Below, in pieces: positions 50,226 to 60,700 of a DNA stretch of 64,000 nt (the stretch's first letter is position 1; every line of letters starts with the position of its first letter). Where the stretch lies: assembly GCF_965215815.1 (NCBI RefSeq), contig NZ_CBDCEO010000013.1, positions 2,418,001 through 2,482,000 of the forward strand. The letters are read 5' to 3'. A program made the position numbers and the translations under genes. The notes under the pieces are model-generated. The model ran no database searches. It was not told the origin of the DNA and saw only the letters and a program-made list of their open reading frames with translations. The stretch comes from Poriferisodalis sp965215815. GTDB taxonomy: Bacteria; Actinomycetota; Acidimicrobiia; Acidimicrobiales; Poriferisodalaceae.

Positions 50226-50623
50226 AACCGCCTCCACGGGATGCTGCAGAAGTTGTTCGCGAGATCGACCCCAAAAATCTCCTGTCCCAAGTAGAGACCC
50301 TCGTCGAAACCGTGTTGCATCGTCCGTTCAACGCCCGTTCGACACCGGCGCTATCGGGGTCTGTTCCGTGTCTTGTGTCCGAGATCACGGGCAGTGGGCG
50401 CGGTTCTGTGTTCTTGTATACGAGAACACAGAACGTTCGGCAGCCTGTGAGCATGCCGCCGCGGGGTGCTCCACATCGTCTCCCCGCCGATAGTCATCGA
50501 TGCAGTTGTGGGCTCGGGTCGTGCCGCCGTGGTGCGGCCACGCGGTGCGCTGGACAGCCAAGTCGCCAAAGAGGTGGCGATCGCGTGCTTGTCCACACCA
50601 GACCGCAAGCACCGTGTCCGTGA
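50222..50623 (+). CDS. doubtful small ORF after vapC
   Basis: 133 codons, ATG overlapping the VapC stop (ATGA). Only the first ~35 residues (RDAAEVVREIDPKNLLSQVETLVETVLHRPFN) look protein-like; the rest runs through a palindrome and becomes Arg/Pro/Cys-rich in the manner of a shadow frame. It may be a short third gene of the operon, truncated, or non-coding. Confidence 0.25.
   Translation: MKPPPRDAAEVVREIDPKNLLSQVETLVETVLHRPFNARSTPALSGSVPCLVSEITGSGRGSVFLYTRTQNVRQPVSMPPRGAPHRLPADSHRCSCGLGSCRRGAATRCAGQPSRQRGGDRVLVHTRPQAPCP
50403..50434. repeat. 32-bp near-perfect palindrome
   Basis: GTTCTGTGTTCT at 50403-50414 and its exact complement AGAACACAGAAC at 50423-50434 flank TGTATACG, whose centre GTATAC is itself palindromic. 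Only the T/G pair at 50415/50422 breaks the symmetry. There is no T-run; it is a candidate operator or recombinase/nuclease site 32 bases before the ORF at 50466. Confidence 0.9.
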
Positions 50624-50807
50624 GGTAGAGCGCTACTTGCTGCGGGCCCCGAGCGCTGTGTCTGTAGCCATGTCAGGACTCCGTGATCGAGGCTTGCTGA
50701 CCTCAGCCGGCGAAGCATGGCCTGTCGTCGACCAAATCATCGAAGTCGACGTCGTCGGGGCTGATCTCGGGCAGCGGTTCGGGTGGGACAAAGGAATCGA
50801 GACCTGA
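50466..50807 (+). CDS. hypothetical winged-helix-like protein
   Basis: 113 residues from GTG 50466. The middle (AKEVAIACLSTPDRKHRVREVERYLLRAPSAVSVAMSGLRDRGLLTS, in parts) has the helix-turn-helix-wing rhythm of small transcription factors, with SVAMSGLRDRG as the probable recognition helix. Family not recognised. The palindrome just upstream would fit as its own operator. Confidence 0.45.
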   Translation: MLHIVSPPIVIDAVVGSGRAAVVRPRGALDSQVAKEVAIACLSTPDRKHRVREVERYLLRAPSAVSVAMSGLRDRGLLTSAGEAWPVVDQIIEVDVVGADLGQRFGWDKGIET

Positions 50808-50853
50808 TGTTTCGCTAACCGCTCGCTCACACTGAGTCGGATGCTTCGGCCGT

Positions 50854-51297
50854 TTACGCCGAAGTCGCCGGACTGCGTATCCAATGCGGTCGATGAGCCA
50901 AGACATCGGCGCAGTAGCTCCAACGAGTCCCGTCGCCGATGAGCCGGAGGACCGGCACCCTGCCGCCGGCTGATGCGATTACCCAGACTTCGTCGATGCC
51001 GGGAAACTCGATGGCTGCGAGGTCCGGTAGGCAGTCCTGGAATTCGAACGCTCCCGCGAGCTGTGTAGCCGGCTCACCGTTGTCGAGTACCACGACCAGC
51101 CATCGCAATTGGTCGTTGGTCGTCCATTGGTTGCGCTTCAGCTTGTGCTGCACTGAGTCTTGAATGGCCCCGATCAAGTCGTCCGTTTCCGTCACCCGTC
51201 GGAAATTGAAGGTGCTCGTACCTACCCGCACACTGAGGCGTCCCTCGGCCTCCAGCTCCGCAAGTTCCGCCGCGAGAGTTCGGCGATCGCCGCTCAC
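50854..51297 (-). CDS. hypothetical protein
   Basis: 147 residues from GTG 51297; an in-frame TGA 12 bases upstream fixes the limit. The N-terminal helix (TLAAELAELEAEGRLSVRVG) resembles a wing region; the remainder has hydrophobic strands (LRWLVVVLDNGE, LPDLAAIEFPGIDEVWVIASAGG, VPVLRLIGDG) and a WSYC motif. Family not recognised. It has no clear ribosome-binding site, so it might be a truncated gene. Confidence 0.5.
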   Translation of the reverse strand: MSGDRRTLAAELAELEAEGRLSVRVGTSTFNFRRVTETDDLIGAIQDSVQHKLKRNQWTTNDQLRWLVVVLDNGEPATQLAGAFEFQDCLPDLAAIEFPGIDEVWVIASAGGRVPVLRLIGDGTRWSYCADVLAHRPHWIRSPATSA

Positions 51298-51412
51298 CCT
51301 GTGGCTTCAGGACCTCGATATGCGCCGCCGGGCGGCATTGCCCGATGACGAATCGAGCAAGCATCTCGTCCGAATGTTGGATTCATGCCGCTAGATGATT
51401 AGTTCCAAGGGG

Positions 51413-51691
51413 TCAGTGGTCTAGGCGGTGAGTGAGCGTGCTGGTCGGCTGCCCCGCCGGGGTGGAGTCCACCAGCCACACGTCGTCGTGCCACGACTCG
51501 CACTCGCGTGCGGGCCATCCCATGACACGAGCGATCATCTCGGCGCTGCGCCGCAGCCGCTTGTTGTGGCCGTCGCGGTTCGCCAGATACTCGAAGATCG
51601 CGTTGGCCAGTTCGATGCTGTGACGGCCGGCTCTTGCTTTCAGGGGGGGGGGGGGGTACGGTTCCGTTCCGTTGACATGCAAGGTGCTCAT
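51413..51691 (-). CDS. small hypothetical protein with a poly-C tract in codons 12-17
   Basis: 92 residues. After the start (MSTLHVNGTEPY) the coding strand has 14 C in a row, read as Pro-Pro-Pro-Pro plus flanking codons; then a credible protein follows (RAGRHSIELANAIFEYLANRDGHNKRLRRSAEMIARVMGW in parts). Changing the tract by one or two bases would put the start out of frame with the rest. Family not recognised; no ribosome-binding site is evident. Confidence 0.5.
   Translation of the reverse strand: MSTLHVNGTEPYPPPPLKARAGRHSIELANAIFEYLANRDGHNKRLRRSAEMIARVMGWPARECESWHDDVWLVDSTPAGQPTSTLTHRLDH
51643..51656. repeat. homopolymer of 14 G (poly-C on the minus strand)
   Basis: Fourteen consecutive G between CA and TACG. 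It lies inside the minus-strand ORF 51413-51691 and 107 bases upstream of the giant gene start. It is either a slippage-prone contingency tract or a sequencing/assembly artefact. Confidence 0.95.
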
Positions 51692-51763
51692 TGTTAGCTG
51701 AGTTCGCTGAAGGCAGCGTCTGAGTGCTGTGCGGCTCGGAGGGGGACCCGTTGGTGAGTCCTG

Positions 51764-54700
51764 GTGCTCTGGGCGTCGGTTGGTGTTGGTGTTGGTGTGT
51801 CCAGCGGACCGCGTAGGGGGCCGGCCCAGCGACGGGCCCGGCGTCGTGCGCCGCTCTCTTTGAAGCTTGTCGGAGCGGCGATCCTCGCTGTTGCGCTGCT
51901 GTTGCCCTCGGTGCTGGTCATCCCCAGGGCTGTGGGGGCCCAGAGCCCGGAGGCGTCCGACCAGACCGTCTACGCCAATTTCGGCATTTCGGCAGTTTCA
52001 GAACCTTGGGGCCTGTGGTCGGACGGCACGACGCTGTGGGTCGCCCAGGACACCAGCCCGAACCCGAAAATCCACGCCTATCACCTCAAGGACGACACCA
52101 CCACCGAAGCCGACGAGTACGGGACCCGCGACGCGGACAAGGACTTCGATGTCCCCTCAGATGAGGTGCACAGTCTCGAAGCGGACGATGACTACCTCTA
52201 TGGGTGCGAATTCTCCGCAGGGGGAGGGCTGTTCGACTCGAATGCGGCGGGGGTGGTGGCCTGGAACCGGGCGGACCGGACGCGCGCCTCGTCCAGGGAC
52301 TTCGCATATCGCAGCGGTGGAAGCCCAGACACGGGTGCTGGAGAGATCGTCCTGTGCTATGGCAGCGTGGTCTACGGGGATCACATCTATCTGAGCGACT
52401 CGACGAACGAACTCCATGCGTTCCACCTGGTGGACGACCCCAATACCGTCGCCGACGAATACGGCACCCCGGACCCCGAGCGCGCCATTGCGATGCCCAT
52501 CGGTGGCGTCCGGGGACTCCACCGCGAGGGGGACATCCTCTGGGTCACAAGCCCAGGCCACAACAAGGTCTATGCCATCGACATGTCCGACGGCACCAGG
52601 CAGGGGCACCTCGAATTCGATCTGCGCTCCGAGACCACGGATCCGCACGGCATCTGGTCCAACGGCGTAACTTTTTTCGTCGTCAGCAATGACAAACAAG
52701 AGATCCACACCTACCGGCCTCCCCAGCCCACCAAGGCACGCGTCGACTTCAGCGGAACCATCCGCTTCTCGGACTTCGTCGACCTGTACCGCCTGAACGA
52801 TTTTCCCCAAGGCGTCTGGGGCACCGACGAAACCATCTGGGTGTCCAACGACAGCTTCACCACCAACAACAAGATCTACGCCTACAACCGCAACGACGGC
52901 TCCCGGGACACCGCCAATGACTTCGACACCCTGAACGCGGCCGGCAACACACACGTGCGCGGGATCTGTTCCGACCGAACCACCATGTTCGTAGCCGACG
53001 CGCAAGACGACAAGGTCTTCGCGTACAAGATGTCGGACCAGACGCGAGACGCGGCCAAGGACATCTCGCTGGCATCGGGCAACGGCGACCCGACCGGTGT
53101 GTGGTGCGACGGCGACACCGTCTGGGTGGCCAACGACGGGTCCGGCACCAACAACAAGATTTACGCCTACAAGCGCTCGGACGGGACCCGCGATTCCGCC
53201 AAGGACATGGATGCCCTCCACCTGTCCACCGGTACCGGGTCCACCAACGCCTCGCAGCCGCGGGGCCTCTGGTCCAACGGCACCACGATGTTCGTCACCG
53301 ACAGCGAGGACGAAAAGATCTACGCCTTCAAGCATTCCGACGAATCCCAGGACGACGCCAAGAACCTCGCGCTCCGCTCCGCCAACTCCGACGCCCGCGG
53401 GCTCTGGTTCGACGGCCGTGCCCTCTGGGTGGTTGACGAAGTCGATAACAGGCTCTACGTCTATGACCTGCCGGGCGGGCAGGATCCGAATACGCCCGCG
53501 GCCGGGTTGCCGTCGATCAGCGGCGTGCCTCAAAGGAGCGTGGAGCTGACGGCGGACGTGTCGGGCATCAGCGACGCAGATGGCCTCGACGACGCCGTCT
53601 TTCACTACCAGTGGTTCCGCGTCGACGGCACGAAGGTGACCGAGATCGACGGCGCGACCGGCTCCACCTACACCCCGACCGACGACGACGCGGGCAACAA
53701 CATCAAGGTCCGGGTCGTCTTCGACGACGACGCCGGCCACAGGGAGTACCCCCGCACCAGCCCCGAGGTCGGCCCGGTGAGCACGGCCGACGACGTGCCG
53801 GTGGCGATCACCTCGGACCCGGGGACGGACGCGATCTACGCGACCGGCGACAAGATCGAGGTGACCGCGACGCTCGACTCAGCGGTGGAGGTGACCGGCA
53901 CGCCGCGGCTCAAGCTCGGGCTCGGAGACGGCGACACCAGCGGCGACCGGTGGGCGGAGTACGCAGGGACGGTCCCGGCCGGGGTCCTGGTCAAGAACAC
54001 CGGACAGAACCGAACTAGTACCGGATACGGTTTGTTGAGCAACATCCCCAAGCGCGCCCAAGGGTTCACCACCGGCGCCAGCGTCAACGGCTACACGCTG
54101 AGCTCCATCGGCTTCAGGTTCAGACAAATCACCCCCGAATCCGGCAAGCTGGACCTCAGTAGCCACCTGACCGCAACGCTGAACGCGGACGACAATGGCG
54201 ATCCCGGCGATGCGCTCTGCACGCTGAGCAACCCAGCGAGCTTCACCTCGAACGCGGTGAACACGTTTGATGCGCCGCCCACGGGGGGCACGGACCCTTG
54301 CCCCACACTTGCGCCAAGCACGACCTACTTCATGGTCATCGAGCGGGTGGATTTCGATTTAGCTTCTTTCAATTCGAACGTAACTAGCAGCATCCAGTCG
54401 GACACCGGCGGAGCGGCAGACTGGTTGATCGGGAATACCGGTCTTTTCCTGACGAGCGGCGCGTGGAGCCACACCGGTAATCAGCCTTACCTCATCGAGG
54501 TCAGGGGCGCCGTCCGCTCGCTGAGCGCGGATGTGGTGTTCTCCTACACGGTGGAGGCCGGGGACGAATCCGATGCCGACGGCATCTCGGTGGGGGACAT
54601 TGCGCTTGCGACCGATGACGTGGATCTCAACGGAGGGACCATCACGGTGGCCGCGACCGGCGAGGACGCCAGCTTCAGCTATGTCCCGTTGCCCAGCGAC

Positions 54701-57700
54701 AGCGGGCATCGGGTCAATTGGGCTCGGCCGACGCTGTCGGGTGCCGTGACGTCTCTGGACGGGACAGAGGTGTTCCTGACGTTCAGCGAAGATCTCAACG
54801 GATCATCGGTGGCGCCCTTGTTCATTGTCAAGGCAGATGGCGCGGCGGTGACGGTGAGCGGCAGACCTACCGTGTCGGGCAATGTCGTGACGCTGTCGCT
54901 GGCGACGGCGCTCACCTCCGCGACCCAGGCGGTGACGGTGATCTACGCCGATCCCACCACCGGGGACGACTCCATCGGCGTCGAGGATCTGGCGCTGAAC
55001 GACGCGGACTCCTTCACCGACCGGCCGGTGACCAACCGCTTCTGGACCGTGGACGCCCCTGCCGAGGTCCCTGCCAACTGGGCTTTCGTTCCCGAGGGCC
55101 TGGGCATCGGCGATGAGTTCCGGGTGCTGTTCCTCACCTCGGCCACCCGCGACGCCACCTCTGCCGACATCGACGACTACAACTCTTTCGTGCAGGCTGC
55201 GGCTGCCGGCGGCCATGCCGCCGTCGGGGGCTACAGCCACGGCTTCTTCGCCGTTGCCAGCACTGCCGATGTCGACGCTCGCGACAACACCGTCACCACC
55301 TACACCAGCCCCGACACCGGCGTCCCCATCTACTGGCTCGGCGGCGACAAGCTTGCCGACGGCTATCCCGACTTCTACGACGGCAGCTGGGACGACGAGA
55401 CGGATCCCACCGACGAGTCCGGCTCGGCGATTGTCGGGCGCTCAGCTCTTACTCAGGTTTGGACCGGGAGCGCTGACGACGGAACTGTCGGCCCCAACAA
55501 CAACTTCGGTGCTGATTCGAGTGGTCTCGGCACGTCCGGCATCGACGGCGCCGTAGTCGGGTCGGTCCCCATCCCGTCCGGCGTAGCTGTGGGCAACGTG
55601 GTTCCCAACCCCCTGTTTCTCAGCAGCTCAAACGAAATCGGTGACAGCCTCTCCTTCTACGCCCTCTCCCTGCCCTTGGTGGTCGGCGACGCCCTGGCGA
55701 TCCCTGCCGACTCGGCCCTCATTCCCGAGGGCCTCAGCGGCGGCGACAGGTTCCGGCTGCTGTTCCTCTCCAGCACCACCCGCGACGCCACCTCCACCGA
55801 CATCGCCGACTACAACTCCTTCGTGCAGACCGCCGCCGCCGCCGGCCACGCCGACATCCAGGCCCACAGCGACGGCTTCCGCGCTGTCGCCAGCACGGCC
55901 GACGACGACGCCCGCGACAACACCGAGACGACAGGAACGGGCGTCCCCATCTACTGGCTCGCCGGCAACAAGGTGGCCGACGACTACGCCGACTTCTACG
56001 ACGGAGACTGGGACGACGAGGCCAATCCCACCGATGAGTCCGGCAGTGCCCGCAGCATCTCCACTATTAAGGGCAGGCCGTGGACCGGGAGCACTCACGC
56101 CGGGCAAGAGCACGTTTCTGGCGGCACTTCCTACGCCCTGGGCGGCGACGGCGCCACCGATGCGGTTGCCGGGCGGATTAGCGCCGACGGGCCGAGTGAT
56201 GGCCCCCTGCACGCCGCCTTTCTTAAGAGGAGCAACATCCGGCCCCTCTACGGGCTCTCGCCGTTGCTGGTGGTCGGCAAGTCAGACGCCGTCAAGCTGC
56301 CGCCGGTAGTGGTCCAGCCTCCAGAAGTGGTCGGGCCTCCGGTCGTCGTGACCGACGAGAACACGGTGGTCCTGGTCAAGAACACCGGGCAGAGGGGCAC
56401 CGCTTTTTCCGTGCTGGACAGCACCTCGACCACGCATGCCCAGGCATTCACCGCCGGCGCCAACGCCGGCGGCTACGGGCTTGGCTCAATCGGCATCTGG
56501 TTGCACAATGTCGCCGATACCTCGACAGCCGGCGACCACCTGACGGTAACGCTGAACACGGACGACAACGGCAATCCCGGCAGTGCGCTGTGCACGCTGG
56601 GGGACCCGACGAGCTTCGCCTCGAAAGGGTTGCACACGTTTAAGGCGCCGGCAGCGGGGTGCCCGAGGCTTGCGGCGAGCAGGACCTACTTCGTGGTCAT
56701 CGAGCGGGTGATCAGCACCGCAGACGCCATCTCCTGGCGGGTAACCAGCAGCCCCGACGAGGACGCCGGCGCCGCGTCGGGCTGGTCTGTCTGGGACGAC
56801 CTGCACTACATAGCCAGCGACAATTCGTGGAGTAAGGGCCTCGATCAGTCACACCTGATCGAGGTCAACGGCGCCGCGGTAGATGTCACGCCGCCGGAAG
56901 TAGTCGAGCCGCCGCCGTATCTGGCGCCTGGGGAGGTCCCTGTGGACTGGAGCCTCAAGCCCGCGGGTCTGGAGGCTGGGGACCGGTTCCGGCTGCTGTT
57001 CCTGTCGAGCACGCAGCGCAACGGCGAGTCCACCGATATCGCGGACTACAACGGTTTTGTGCAGGGTTTGGCGGGGGCGGGTCATGCGGACATCCAGGCG
57101 TACGGCTCGCAGTTCCGGGCGGTGGCCTGCACCTCTGCGGTGGACGCGCGGTACAACACCGCGACGACGGGGACGGGGGTCCGGATCTATTGGCTGGGCG
57201 GTGCCAAGGCGGCCGACGGCTACGCGGACTTCTATGACGGTTCCTGGGATGAGGAGGTGACCGTTCGCAATGAGTCGGGAGCGGCGGTCACCGTTACCAG
57301 CAACGCCAGCACGGATTCGGCCTGGACCGGCTGCGAACACGACGGGACGGGAGGTCATGACGACGTAGGCACCTCTGGCTCGATTGTTCTGGGCACCACG
57401 CAGCCCGGGGTTGGAACGCTCAACTACACGGCGGGCAGTTCACCTGGGCCTTTGGACGAGAATGACAACAAGGACCCGAAGGCGAGCGTGAACCACCTCT
57501 ACGGGCTCTCGCCGGTCTTCGTGGTCATGCCGGCGGCGCCGGTGGAGGTAGCCGTGGACTGGGCTCTCAAGCCCGCGGGTCTGGAGGCTGGGGACCGGTT
57601 CCGGTTGCTGTTCCTTTCGAGCACGATGCGCAATGGCGAGTCCACCGATATCGCGGACTACAACGGTTTTGTGCAGGGTTTGGCGGGGGCGGGTCATGCG

Positions 57701-60700
57701 GATATCCAGGACTACGGCTCGCAGTTCCGTGCGGTTGCCTGCACTGCGGCGGTGGACGCGCGGTACAACACCGCGACGACCGGGACGGGGGTCCGGATCT
57801 ATTGGCTGGGCGGTGCCAAGGCGGCCGACGGCTACGCGGATTTCTATGACGGTTCCTGGGATGAGGAGGTGACCGTTCGCAATGAGTCGGGAGCGGCGGT
57901 CACCGTTACCAGCAACGCCAGCACGGATTCGGCCTGGACCGGCTGCGAACACGACGGGACGGGAGGAATTGACGACGTAGGCACCTCTGGCTCGATTGTT
58001 CTGGGCACCACGCAGCCCGGGGTTGGAACGCTCAACTACACGGCGGGCAGTTCACCTGGGCCTTTGGACGAGAATGACAACAAGGACCCGAAGGCGAGCG
58101 TGAACCACCTCTACGGGCTCTCGCCGGTCTTCGTGGTCATGCCGGCGGCGCCGGTGGAGGTAGCCGTGGACTGGGCTCTCAAGCCCGCGGGTCTGGAGGC
58201 TGGGGACCGGTTCCGGTTGCTGTTCCTTTCGAGCACGATGCGCAATGGCGAGTCCACCGATATCGCGGACTACAACGGTTTCGTGCAGGGTCTGGCGGGG
58301 GCGGGTCATGCGGACATCCAGGCGTACGGCTCGCAGTTCCGGGCGGTGGCCTGCACCTCTGCGGTGGACGCGCGGTACAACACCGCGACGACCGGGACGG
58401 GGGTCCGGATCTATTGGCTGGGCGGTGCCAAGGCGGCCGACGGCTACGCGGACTTCTATGACGGTTCCTGGGATGAGGAGGTGACCGTTCGCAATGAGTC
58501 GGGCACGGCGGTCACCGTTACCAGCAACGCCAGCACGGATTCGGCCTGGACCGGCTGCGAACACGACGGGACGGGAGGAATTGACGACGTAGGCACCTCT
58601 GGCTCGGTTGTTCTGGGCACCACGCAGCCCGGGGTTGGAACGCTCAACTACACGGCGGGCAGTTCACCTGGGCCTTTGGACGAGAATGACAACAAGGACC
58701 CGAAGGCGAGCGTGAACCACCTCTACGGGCTCTCGCCGGTCTTCGCGGTCGCCGCGGCGGTAGTCACGCCGCCGGAAGTGGTCGAGCCGCCGCCGTATCT
58801 GGCGCCTGGGGAGGTCCCTGTGGACTGGAGCCTCAAGCCCGCGGGTCTGGAGGCTGGGGACCGGTTCCGGCTGCTGTTCCTGTCGAGCACGCAGCGCAAC
58901 GCCGAGTCCACCGACATCGCGGACTACAACAGTTTCGTGCAGGGTCTGGCGGGGGCGGGTCATGCGGACATCCAGGCGTACGGCTCGCAGTTCCGGGCGG
59001 TGGCCTGCACAGCGGGCGTGGACGCGCGGTACAACACCGCGACGACCGGGACGGGGGTCCGGATCTATTGGCTGGGCGGTGCCAAGGCGGCCGACGGTTA
59101 CGCGGATTTCTATGACGGTTCGTGGGATGAGGAGGTGACCGTTCGCAATGAGTCGGGCACGTCGGTCACTGTTCCTCTTGTCTCCAGCACGTATGACCCC
59201 TGGAGTGGCTGCGAACACGACGGCACGGAAGGGGAGGACGGCAGCGGTGATCCGAATCCTCTGGGCACCACGAAGCCGGGGACTGGGCAGCTCAACAGCA
59301 TCGCTATTTATGGCCCATTGAACACGGGCGGCGGAGGGGATCCGAAGGCGAGCGTGAATCACCTCTACGGCCTCTCACCGGTCTTCGTGGTCGCCGCGGC
59401 GGTAGTCACGCCGCCGGAAGTGGTCGAGCCGCCGCCGGTAATCGGGTCGGACCTGGAAGTCCCGGTCGACTGGGGCCTGGCTCCCTCGGGTCTGGAGGCG
59501 GGGGATCGGTTCCGGCTGCTGTTCCTGTCGAGCACGGAGCGCAACGGCAATGCCTACGACATTTATTGGTACAACAAGTTTGTGCAGGACTTGGCGGCGG
59601 CGGGTCATACCGACATCCAGGCCTACGGCTCGCAGTTCCGGGCGGTGGGCTGTACCGAGACGGTGGACGCGGTCGACAACACCGGGACGACGGGAACGGG
59701 GGTCCCGATCTACTGGCTGGGGGGCGCGAAGGCGGCCGACGGCTACGCGGACTTCTACGACGGCTCGTGGGACGAGGAGGTGACCGTGAGGAACGAGTCG
59801 GGCACGTCCGTCACCATTCCCTTTAACTCCAGCACGTATAACGCCTGGTCCGGCTGCGAACACGACGGCACGGAGAACACGGACAACAATGGCTCGATTG
59901 CCTTGGGCACCACGACCCCGGGGTATGGACAACTCAACTCCATAGTGGCCGCTCACAATGGCCCCTTGGATTTCGCCGATAGCAGTGACCCGAAGGCGTC
60001 CCTGAACCACCTCTACGGGCTCTCGCCGATCTTCGTTGTCATGCCGCCGTCGCGGGTGGTCCCTATCGACTGGGCGCTCAAACCCTCGGGTTTGGAGGCG
60101 GGGGACCGGTTCCGGCTGCTGTTCCTGTCGAGCACGGAGCGCAACGCCTCATCCACGGGCATCTCGGTGTACAACGGCTTTGTGCAGGACTTGGCGGCGG
60201 CGGGTCATACCGACATCCAGGCCTACGGCTCGCAGTTCCGGGCAGTGGGCTGCACCTCGGCGGTGGACGCGGTCGACAACACCGGGACGACGGGAACGGG
60301 GGTCCCGATCTATTGGCTGGGGGGAGCGAAGGCGGCCGACGGCTACGCGGACTTCTACGACGGCTCCTGGGACGAGGAGGTGACCGTGAGGGACGAGTCG
60401 GGCACGTCCGTCACCATTCCCCACACCACCAGCGACTATGTCGCCTGGGTTGGCTGCGAAGCCGACGGAACACAAGGGATGGACGGCTCTAACTCGATTG
60501 CTTTGGGAGCCACGCAGTCGGGGATTGGAGCGCTCAACAACGCCGGTTCCGGTGGCCCCTTGAACCGGAACGATTCAACGGATCCGAAGGCAAGCCTGAA
60601 CTACCTCTACGGCCTCTCCCCGATCTTCGTTGTCATGCCGCCGTCGCGGGTGGTCCCTCTCGACTGGGCCCTCAAACCCTCGGGCCTGGAGGCTGGGGAC

